This document shows positions 8,308 to 14,311 of a stretch of 16,566 bases of DNA, piece after piece. The DNA is from JAWLBW01 sp041687475 (GTDB lineage Bacteria; J088; JAWLBW01): positions 1 to 16,566 of the forward strand of contig JAWLBW010000075.1 in assembly GCA_041687475.1 (NCBI GenBank), written 5' to 3'. Position numbers and translations under genes: made by a program. Position 1 is the first letter of the stretch. The number at the start of each line of letters is the position of its first letter. The notes beneath the pieces were generated by a model. The model made no database searches. It saw only the letters and a program-made list of their open reading frames with translations, and was not told the origin of the DNA.

Positions 8308-9270
8308 TCAATCGACTCGCGGCGTCTCGCCCCTCACGGCCGCAACCTGGTCGACAACCCGCAGCATCGCATACAGGGCCTCGAGCGTCGGCACCGGCAC
8401 CCCCAGGCGACGCCCTTCACGCACGGGGGGCCCGTAAAGCGCTTCGACCTCAAGCCGCCGACCATGTTCACGGTCGACCAGCATGCTCGTGCGCACCGGC
8501 CCCGTTTTCTCGGTAAATGCGACCGTCGTTTCGGCCTCGGCCTTGTCGAGCGCAACCCCCAGCGCACGGGCCACCGCAATGACCTCGCGCATGGCGGCGA
8601 GCACGGTCGGGCGCCCTTCGTCATCGGCCAGCAACTCGTGCGCGTAGGTACCCGTCAGCGCCGTCATACCGTTGAAAGAGGCGTTCCAGATAAGCTTGCG
8701 CCACTGGTCGCGCCGAATGTCTTCGGAAACGCGTGCGTCGATGGCCGCCTCGCCAAGCGCGGCAACCAGCCCTTCGAGCCGTTGCGTCACGCCGCCGTCG
8801 CTTTCGCCCAGAATGACATGCCCTGCGGCGGTGTGCTCGACATGCCCCGGTCCGGTGCGCTCGGCCCCGATGAAGGCGATGCCCGGAACAACGGCCTGCC
8901 CGCCCCATACGCGCTGCAGCGCAACGGCGCTGTCGACACCGTTCTGCAGGGTTACGGCAACTCCGCCGGGCGCCAGGGCGTCGCGAAAGCGACCCAGCAA
9001 ATCGTCGGTGGCCTGCCAGGCCTTGAGCGTAACGAGCACCAGATCGTAAGGACCGGCTTCGAGCGCTTCGGTCGCATCTGCGGTGCAGGCAACCGACGCC
9101 ACCTTGAAGTCGCCGGCGACGGAGCGCGCCGAAAGCCCCTCTGCCCGCAGCCGGGTCAGATTCTCGCCGCGGGCGAGAAAGACGACCCGGCGACCCGATG
9201 CCGCAAGACGACCGCCGTAGTACAGCCCCAATGCACCGGCGCCGAGTACCAGAATGTTCGAGTAAGCCAT
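8308..9270 (-). CDS. panE: 2-Dehydropantoate 2-reductase (ketopantoate reductase)
   Basis: The product has 320 residues, the usual length for the PanE/ApbA family, which reduces 2-dehydropantoate to pantoate with NADPH in pantothenate and CoA synthesis. The N-terminus has the Rossmann nucleotide-binding motif ILVLGAGALG (GxGxxG at 10-15). TLKAWQ at 81-86 and LQNGVD at 108-113 match conserved cofactor-domain segments. The C-terminal domain has the catalytic Lys in QWRKLIWN (K192), N196 and N200, and the substrate-side motifs RTSMLVD (S262) and GRRLEVE (E274). The start ATG directly follows a GAAGGA ribosome-binding sequence, at an unusually tight spacing. PanE-like paralogues with other 2-oxoacid substrates exist, so the precise substrate is inferred from motif conservation. 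No other pantothenate gene is in the window. Confidence 0.92.
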   Translation of the reverse strand: MAYSNILVLGAGALGLYYGGRLAASGRRVVFLARGENLTRLRAEGLSARSVAGDFKVASVACTADATEALEAGPYDLVLVTLKAWQATDDLLGRFRDALAPGGVAVTLQNGVDSAVALQRVWGGQAVVPGIAFIGAERTGPGHVEHTAAGHVILGESDGGVTQRLEGLVAALGEAAIDARVSEDIRRDQWRKLIWNASFNGMTALTGTYAHELLADDEGRPTVLAAMREVIAVARALGVALDKAEAETTVAFTEKTGPVRTSMLVDREHGRRLEVEALYGPPVREGRRLGVPVPTLEALYAMLRVVDQVAAVRGETPRVD

Positions 9271-9276
9271 TCCTTC

Positions 9277-9282
9277 AGTGTA
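9277..9282 (-). promoter_or_regulatory. Possible -10 element immediately before panE
   Basis: TACACT reads leftward at 9282..9277 and ends six bases before the panE ATG. If it is used, transcription would begin at or next to the start codon. I see no convincing -35 element upstream, so this is only a candidate. Confidence 0.3.
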
Positions 9283-9477
9283 CCTGCGCGGAGCCTTTGG
9301 GGAGACACCGAAGAAACGCAGTTTGATTTCAAAGCCCCACCTTCCCCCCTCGGCAAATCAGGCCTACAATGTGAGAATTCCGGAAGACATCACGTTGCAC
9401 GATTGTCGGCCTTCCCGCTTTCAAACGGCTTCCCAGGCTTGCCGATTTGACACGACATACTTTTTGCGGAACATCTG

Positions 9478-9506
9478 TTGACACGCATAACGCGCCGCGT
9501 TAGAAT
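9478..9506 (+). promoter_or_regulatory. Strong sigma70-type promoter for the coiled-coil protein gene
   Basis: A perfect TTGACA (9478-9483) is separated by 17 bases from TAGAAT (9501-9506, one mismatch to TATAAT), in a locally AT-rich patch of a GC-rich window. Transcription would start near 9513, giving a leader of about 49 bases that carries GAGG (9551-9554) seven bases before the ATG at 9562. This is the best promoter in the window and suggests high expression. Confidence 0.75.
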
Positions 9507-9561
9507 AAGTTCAATTACCGAGAACGCCTTTTTCACAATTCGACCTTCAAGAGGTTACGAC

Positions 9562-10092
9562 ATGGCCAACCAGATTCTTGAGACCCTGAACAAGCGCAGC
9601 AGCGAAATTGCCGAACGCGGCCAGCAGGTTTTTACGACCGCCTATCAACGCGGGCTCGACGTAGTCGGCATCGATGAAGACGAAGTGCGCGACCGCTTTG
9701 ACCAGCTGAAGGGGCGCCGCCAGGAACTCGAAACGCGCATTCAGAAGACCCTGGGCGAGCAGGTGCGCGAACTGCAGAACATCGAAGTGCGCGTCATCGG
9801 CCGTCTCGAAGAAGCAGTCGGTTCCTTCCGCGACATGGTTTCGAACAACTTCAACCGCTTCTCGGAAAGCCTCGACAAGCTCGAAAAGCGGCTGCAGGAA
9901 GTCGAGAAGGACCTGTCGACGCGCATTCACCAGCTGCCGATTGAAAACTACGACCGCCTGAATGCCGACGAAATCGTCAAGCAGATCGATAGCCTGGCCG
10001 AAGACGCCCTGGCAGCCGTACGCGCCTATGAAGCCCAGCACAAGGGGCGCGTGACCGTGCTCAAGGCCATCGATTCACGCCTTCCGGCCTGA
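9562..10092 (+). CDS. Phasin-like coiled-coil protein with a C-terminal helical mini-domain
   Basis: The product has 176 residues with no signal peptide, starting at ATG after GAGG at good spacing. Residues 1-125 are almost entirely helical and charged (for example QELETRIQKTLGEQ at 54-67 and SLDKLEKRLQEVEKDLS at 103-119). This resembles phasin-family or other amphipathic coiled-coil proteins that coat polyhydroxyalkanoate or lipid inclusions or bind DNA. Residues about 129-175 (NYDRLNADEIVKQI ... VRAYEAQHKGRVTVLKAI) match a pattern I know from the tails of various bacterial coiled-coil proteins: 'YDxLxAxEI...L..VRxYExxHxxRxTVLxAI', a SAP/LEM-like helical mini-domain. No polyhydroxyalkanoate synthase gene is nearby, so the phasin label rests on general composition only. 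It stands as a single transcription unit between its own promoter and terminator, implying an abundant stand-alone protein. Confidence 0.78.
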   Translation: MANQILETLNKRSSEIAERGQQVFTTAYQRGLDVVGIDEDEVRDRFDQLKGRRQELETRIQKTLGEQVRELQNIEVRVIGRLEEAVGSFRDMVSNNFNRFSESLDKLEKRLQEVEKDLSTRIHQLPIENYDRLNADEIVKQIDSLAEDALAAVRAYEAQHKGRVTVLKAIDSRLPA

Positions 10093-10123
10093 GTCGAGTT
10101 CTACCCGCATCCTCTCTTGACCG

Positions 10124-10148
10124 AACCCCCGCTCCGGCGGGGGTTTTT
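10124..10148 (+). terminator. Rho-independent terminator after the coiled-coil protein gene
   Basis: AACCCCCGC (10124-10132) pairs with GCGGGGGTT (10137-10145) around the loop TCCG, and the stem runs into TTTTT (10144-10148). It lies 31 bases after the stop codon and is a textbook intrinsic terminator. The T-run orientation fits rightward transcription. Confidence 0.93.
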
Positions 10149-10266
10149 CATTTGGCTGCGTCGACCGGCGAGTTTGCCGGCGGGGCAGGTACCCCCGTCC
10201 CCCCACCACCCGTGCACGTCGACGCCCGGACGTCAACCCCGTTTCCGCCGAAGGTGGCGACCGTCG

Positions 10267-10294
10267 TTTGATACCCGGTCCGGGGCGATATACT
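10267..10294 (+). promoter_or_regulatory. Candidate promoter abutting the lipoprotein start
   Basis: TTTGAT (10267-10272) lies 16 bases before TATACT (10289-10294); an alternative -35 is TTGATA at 15-base spacing. The -10 ends only six bases before the proposed ATG at 10301, and the sequence between contains GGAG. Initiation would yield a leaderless or nearly leaderless mRNA. Confidence 0.5.
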
Positions 10295-10300
10295 GGAGAC

Positions 10301-11470
10301 ATGAAGTACCCTGAGAAATTGGGCGTGGCTTTGGCTCTGGCCGTCGCCCTTATCGGTTGCGGCGCCGAGCAGAACGATTCCCTGGTCGTCAGGGAAGGCG
10401 CGCCCCCCACGGGCGGCCTCGAGTTCCCGCCCGATCCGGCGCCCGGCGGGCCCGACAACGGCACGACGGCCCCCACCGACGCAACGACTTTCGCCCTCGT
10501 TGCCCCGGCCGCCCCCCAGGGTACGACCGCCGTTACGCTCACTGCCCGATTGACGTCGGTAACCGACTCGACGATTTCCTACCGCATTACCAGTGTTTCC
10601 GAAGACCAGCTGGCCCGGGGCGCCGGCACGGGTACGGATACCGGCACCGGAACAGGCGACGGCGCGGGTTCCGGTACGCGCGACCGAACACCCGACGACG
10701 GCACCGGAACGGGCACGGGCGATGATACCACCGACGACGGCACAGGAGACGACTCCACCGGCGACGACTCCACCAACGGCGGCACGGGGGACGACTCCAT
10801 AGGAGATGACGCCACCGACGGCGGCAGAGGCGCCGATCCGATAGACGGAACAGACGATACCGGCACCGACGCCCGTGACGACCTCGGCGCCATTACCGAT
10901 ACCGGCACCCGCATCGCGCCCGGTGATTACGAGCTGACCTTTCTTGACGATCAGGGCAATGCAACCCTGTTTACCGAGCGCGTCACGGTAAACGAACGCA
11001 GACAGACCCTGGTGCGACTGGGCGCCGTGCGCATCTCGCCCCAGTCGCGCGCCTTCGCCGAGGCCGTAACGGTTTCGACGTTGAACTACCGGGTCGGCCG
11101 TGCCCGCGACACCCTGGTGCGATTCCGGGGCGACATCGATCGTTTCGTTCACCTGCCCCCCGGTCAGTGGGAATGGTACGGCCAGGGAAGCGAAGGCGAG
11201 CTGTTTCCCCTCACACTCGGCGTAGAGGCCGGGCGGGTGCTCAACCTCGAGCTGGGCTCGATTTTCGTGGGCAACAACTATCCCCTCGTCGTGCTGGAAG
11301 ATGCCGTCGGACAGGTCATTCTGCCGCGCATGAACTTCCAGACCGAGTACCTGCTGCCGGCAACGACGCAGACAGAGGGCTGCTTCGTCTACACGGCGCG
11401 ATTTCCCCAGACGCTGACACCCCGGCGGCTGCAGCTCTGCAGCGACGCCAACCCCCACGTGCGGCTCTGA
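10301..11470 (+). CDS. Lipoprotein with Gly/Thr/Asp-rich linker and duplicated beta domain, function unknown
   Basis: I place the start at ATG 10301 (389 residues) because it begins a proper lipoprotein signal peptide: MKYPEK, a hydrophobic stretch, then the lipobox LIGC with C20. An in-frame start eleven codons upstream would spoil the signal and overlap the promoter. Residues 21-75 are Pro/Gly-rich spacer and about 76-100 form a beta segment. Residues about 107-203 are low-complexity Gly/Thr/Asp repeats (GTGTGDD, TGDDST), strongly acidic and probably disordered or calcium-binding. Residues 204-389 are folded, mostly beta, with two similar units (205-245 and 285-323: PGDYEL/PPGQWEW, then LFTERVTV/LFPLTLGV) and two cysteines, C361 and C380, that could form a disulfide. 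The protein should be exported and anchored to the outer or inner membrane. I do not recognise its family, and similar acidic-linker lipoproteins in related bacteria are uncharacterised. It is probably a single-gene unit. Confidence 0.8.
   Translation: MKYPEKLGVALALAVALIGCGAEQNDSLVVREGAPPTGGLEFPPDPAPGGPDNGTTAPTDATTFALVAPAAPQGTTAVTLTARLTSVTDSTISYRITSVSEDQLARGAGTGTDTGTGTGDGAGSGTRDRTPDDGTGTGTGDDTTDDGTGDDSTGDDSTNGGTGDDSIGDDATDGGRGADPIDGTDDTGTDARDDLGAITDTGTRIAPGDYELTFLDDQGNATLFTERVTVNERRQTLVRLGAVRISPQSRAFAEAVTVSTLNYRVGRARDTLVRFRGDIDRFVHLPPGQWEWYGQGSEGELFPLTLGVEAGRVLNLELGSIFVGNNYPLVVLEDAVGQVILPRMNFQTEYLLPATTQTEGCFVYTARFPQTLTPRRLQLCSDANPHVRL
10619..10909 (+). repeat. Low-complexity coding repeat (Gly/Thr/Asp linker)
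   Basis: About 290 bases inside the lipoprotein gene consist of degenerate repeats built on GGCACGGG, GACGACGGC and GACGACTCCACC units. They encode runs such as GTGTG, TGDDST and DDGTG. The opposite strand reads as Pro/Val/Ser runs and is not a gene. Such tracts often vary in length between strains. Confidence 0.8.
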
Positions 11471-11566
11471 CTCCGACCGAGTTACCGCTTCCGTTTTCTT
11501 CGCCCGTAAGCCGCGGGTAACGCAGGCTCTGTTACGATATAGATTTGTAGACGGCGGAGCATGCGG

Positions 11567-12538
11567 ATGCAGAAGAAACTGGCAGTGTTGACAAGCGGCG
11601 GCGACGCGCCCGGCATGAACGCGGCCATTCGCGCGGTGGTTCGTTATGCCATTCATCATGGCTTCGAGTGCTGGGGGGTCATGCGCGGGTACCAGGGGCT
11701 ACTCGAAGACGACATGGTGCCCCTCGACCCTCGCAGCGTGGCCAACATCATTCAACGGGGCGGCACCATTCTCAAAACCGCCCGCTGCAAGGCCTTCTAC
11801 GAAGAGGAAGGCCGGGCCCGCGCGGCCGCCATGCTCAAGAAACACGGCATCGACAACCTGATTGTCATCGGCGGCGACGGCAGCTTCCGCGGCGCAGCCA
11901 AGCTCAACGCCGAACATGGGGTGCACGTGATAGGCATTCCGGGCACCATCGACAATGACATCGAGGGTACCGATTACACCATCGGCTTCGACACCGCGCT
12001 GAACACGGCCATGGAAAGCATCGACCGCATTCGCGACACGGCGGCCAGCCACGAGCGTCTGTTTCTCGTCGAAGTCATGGGCCGCAAGACCGGGTTCATC
12101 GCCTTGGGCGTGGGCATCGGCGCCGGCGCCGAACTCGTGTTGACGGCCGAGAATCCCCGGGCCATTGAAGATGTCTGCCAGCGCCTTCTGCGCGGTCAGA
12201 CCCGGGGCAAGACCAGCAGCATCGTGGTTGTGGGCGAGGCCGATCACGAAGGACACGTCTTCGATATCGCCAACCGTATTCGTGAACACTGCGGGCTCGA
12301 TTACCGGGTTACCGTGCTCGGTCACACCCAACGCGGCGGCGCCCCCAGCGCACGCGACCGCCTGCTTGCCTCACGCCTCGGCGCCGGCGCCGTTCAGGCC
12401 GTGGCCGACGAGGAAACGAACGTCATGATCGGCGAAGTCGCGGGCAAGGTCGTGCGCGTTCCCTTCCACGACATCGCCGGCAAACGCAAGCAGGTCGACG
12501 ACTCTTTCTTCGAACTGGTCGATATTCTTTCGACGTGA
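11567..12538 (+). CDS. pfkA: ATP-dependent 6-phosphofructokinase
   Basis: This cytosolic glycolytic enzyme phosphorylates fructose-6-phosphate. The product has 323 residues from the ATG at 11567, which sits seven bases after GGAG (11556-11559). The ATG at 11561 is only one base from that site, so it is less likely. Group A PFK motifs appear in order: TSGGDAPGMN at 9-18, QRGGTILKTAR at 63-73, GGDGSFRGA at 102-110, PGTIDND at 125-131 with the catalytic Asp D129, IDRIRDTAASHER at 152-164, EVMGRKTG at 169-176 and GHTQRGG at 252-258. Gly in GGDGS and Gly in PGTID are the ATP-type choices; PPi-dependent enzymes usually have Asp and Lys there. So I call it ATP-dependent. Its promoter is unclear, with only TACGAT at 11533-11538 as a candidate -10. 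Neighbours are unrelated to glycolysis. Confidence 0.96.
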   Translation: MQKKLAVLTSGGDAPGMNAAIRAVVRYAIHHGFECWGVMRGYQGLLEDDMVPLDPRSVANIIQRGGTILKTARCKAFYEEEGRARAAAMLKKHGIDNLIVIGGDGSFRGAAKLNAEHGVHVIGIPGTIDNDIEGTDYTIGFDTALNTAMESIDRIRDTAASHERLFLVEVMGRKTGFIALGVGIGAGAELVLTAENPRAIEDVCQRLLRGQTRGKTSSIVVVGEADHEGHVFDIANRIREHCGLDYRVTVLGHTQRGGAPSARDRLLASRLGAGAVQAVADEETNVMIGEVAGKVVRVPFHDIAGKRKQVDDSFFELVDILST

Positions 12539-12626
12539 ACCGGACGCCGGAGAGCCCCGCACCTGCCCATCGGCTTCGACCTCGCCGTGGGAAATTGACG
12601 GGAATCGCGGCAAGCGGCGGCGGTCG

Positions 12627-12640
12627 ATGCGCAGGCGCAT
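12627..12640. promoter_or_regulatory. Palindrome upstream of mlaE, possible operator
   Basis: ATGCGC-AG-GCGCAT is a perfect 6-base inverted repeat with a two-base centre. It lies 15 bases before a -10-like TATGAT (12656-12661) in the 241-base gap between pfkA and mlaE. No good -35 accompanies the TATGAT. The position would fit a regulator site, but short GC-rich palindromes also arise by chance. Confidence 0.25.
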
Positions 12641-12779
12641 TGCCGGCCTGCGTGGTATGATGTTTTGTTTCACGGCTGGAAACGACAGGCCCCCATCCGG
12701 GTCGTCCTCTCTACGCCTTCAGTCGCGCCGCGTCTCTACTCGGCAAACAGGCGGCTTATTTTCCGACCGGGCATTTGGC

Positions 12780-13580
12780 ATGAGTTCGCTGCTTCGCGAA
12801 AACCCGATATCCTCACTCGATCGCACGGCTCGCCGATTTATCGGCTACATTCAGGGCCTGGCAGTGTTGACCGTTCACACCGTCGGCGGCCTGTTCCGCC
12901 GTCCTTTCTATCTGCGCGAGTACGTGACGCAGATCAACGAGTTGGGGCTTGCCAGCCTTCCGGTCATCGGGCTTACCGGTCTGGTCACGGGCGCCGTGCT
13001 CGCCCTGCAGGCCAACCTGTCGCTTGAGCGATTCGGCGCCACCAGTATGCTCGGTAACGCCCTCATCGCCACCCTGGTGCGCGAGATGGGGCCGATTTTC
13101 GCGGGCCTCATGGTCGCCGGTCGCGTCGGGGCCGGCATTACCAGCCAGATCGGCGCCATGAAGGTAACCTCGCAGATCGACGCCCTGCACGCCCTCGGCA
13201 CAGACCCGGTCAAGAAACTCGTCGTGCCCCGGGTGGTCGTGCTTACCCTGGCCCTGCCGCTGCTCACCATTTACATCTGCTTTCTCGCGGTGGTGGGCGG
13301 CTGGCTGCTTGCGAAGTACGCACTCAATTTCTCGACCCCTTACTATTGGGCCTCCATCGTCGAAACGCTGCGGTTCATCGATATCTGGTCAAGTCTGGCC
13401 AAATCGGCGACCTTCGGCTTTCTGGTCGCCATCGTAGCCTGTCACCAGGGGCTCACGACCGAAGGCGGCACCCATGGCGTTGGCCAGGCCACGACCAAGG
13501 CCGTGGTCATTGCGTCGCTGGCCATTTTCATTTCCGACATGTTTCTGACCCAGATTTTCTACACCATGTTGATGGAATGA
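12780..13580 (+). CDS. mlaE: MlaE-type permease of the MCE lipid transporter
   Basis: The product has 266 residues from ATG 12780, the usual MlaE length. The frame is open upstream to 12627 but that part does not look like a permease N-terminus. An amphipathic N-terminal helix (about 15-40) precedes the hydrophobic helices at about 60-80, 97-116, 148-178, 205-222 and 240-262. The conserved signature VREMGPIFAGLMVAGRVGAGI (split here as 100-108 and 109-120) and the following coupling loop TSQIGAMKVTSQIDAL (121-136) identify the family. MlaE dimers sit in the inner membrane, bind the MlaF ATPase and carry phospholipids to or from the MCE protein MlaD. The loop reads VTSQIDA where most relatives have VTEQIDA, so S131 replaces the usual Glu. 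The stop overlaps the mlaF start (ATGA). No strong ribosome-binding site was seen. Confidence 0.93.
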   Translation: MSSLLRENPISSLDRTARRFIGYIQGLAVLTVHTVGGLFRRPFYLREYVTQINELGLASLPVIGLTGLVTGAVLALQANLSLERFGATSMLGNALIATLVREMGPIFAGLMVAGRVGAGITSQIGAMKVTSQIDALHALGTDPVKKLVVPRVVVLTLALPLLTIYICFLAVVGGWLLAKYALNFSTPYYWASIVETLRFIDIWSSLAKSATFGFLVAIVACHQGLTTEGGTHGVGQATTKAVVIASLAIFISDMFLTQIFYTMLME

Positions 13581-14293
13581 TTAAGCTGCGCGACATCAGC
13601 CTGGCCTTCGGACCGACGCGGGTACTCGATCACATCGATCTAGAGATCGCCCGCGGCGAGACAGCCGTGATTCTCGGCGCCAGCGGCTCGGGCAAGAGTA
13701 CCATTCTCAAGATTCTGCTCGGCTTGCTCGAACCCGACACCGGCGAAGCCGTCATCGACGGCGTCAGTATGACCCGCGCCAACCGCCGTGAAAGAACCGA
13801 GCTGCGCAAGCGCATAGGCATGGTGTTTCAGGAGGGGGCCCTGTTCGATTCGCTGAGCGTGCGCGACAACGTGGGCTACCGCCTGCTGGAAGAAGGCCTT
13901 TCCATTCCCGAGGTCAACACCATCGTGCAGTCGAAGCTCGAGTTCGTGGGGCTTGTGGGAACGATGGACAAGAATCCGGGCGAACTCTCGGGCGGCATGA
14001 AGCGTCGCGTCGCCATCGCCCGCGCCCTTTGCGGCGAACCCGACATCATGCTTTTCGACGAACCCACGACCGGACTCGACCCCATCGTGGCCAAGAAGAT
14101 TACCGATCACATCAACGACCTGAAGGGTCAGGGCAAGACCAGCGTCGTCGTCACGCACGAGCTGCCGTATGCCTACCGCGTGGCCGACCGCATTCACATG
14201 CTGCGCGAGGGACGCTTCGTCTTCAGCGGAACCGTCGATGAGTTCCGCGCCTCGAACGACCCGTACCTTATCGAATTCCGCGAATACCAGTAA
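13577..14293 (+). CDS. mlaF: MlaF-type ATPase of the MCE lipid transporter
   Basis: This 238-residue ABC ATPase starts at ATG 13577, which overlaps the mlaE stop as ATGA, a common sign of translational coupling. It carries Walker A GASGSGKST (34-42), a Q-loop MVFQEGALFDSLSV (82-95) typical of Mla/Mce/Ttg2 ATPases, signature LSGGMKRR (137-144), Walker B IMLFDE with catalytic E162 (157-162), D-loop GLDP, and H-loop VVTHE with H194. It powers lipid movement through MlaE at the cytoplasmic face of the inner membrane. E. coli MlaF is longer by about 30 residues at the C-terminus, where MlaB binds in that system. This shorter tail ends in DPYLIEFREYQ, and no MlaB gene is present here. Confidence 0.96.
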   Translation: MIKLRDISLAFGPTRVLDHIDLEIARGETAVILGASGSGKSTILKILLGLLEPDTGEAVIDGVSMTRANRRERTELRKRIGMVFQEGALFDSLSVRDNVGYRLLEEGLSIPEVNTIVQSKLEFVGLVGTMDKNPGELSGGMKRRVAIARALCGEPDIMLFDEPTTGLDPIVAKKITDHINDLKGQGKTSVVVTHELPYAYRVADRIHMLREGRFVFSGTVDEFRASNDPYLIEFREYQ

Positions 14294-14311
14294 CCGATAG
14301 CAAAGTAACCC

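Noticed and set aside
9278..9481. Small 67-residue rightward frame between panE and the coiled-coil gene
   Set aside because: It starts at GTG without a ribosome-binding site, has no hydrophobic or domain pattern and runs into the strong promoter at 9478.
10579..10914. Leftward Pro/Val/Ser-repeat frame opposite the lipoprotein linker
   Set aside because: It is the antisense reading of the Gly/Thr/Asp repeat and has no start-site signal or known fold.
11481..11521. Inverted repeat between the lipoprotein and pfkA (GTTACC/GGTAAC with GCTT/AAGC)
   Set aside because: The ten-pair stem has a four-base bulge and a 17-base loop with no T-tract, so I could not support calling it a terminator or riboswitch.
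12627..12779. Upstream in-frame extension of mlaE from 12627
   Set aside because: The extra 51 residues do not resemble a MlaE N-terminus, and starting at 12780 gives the usual family length.
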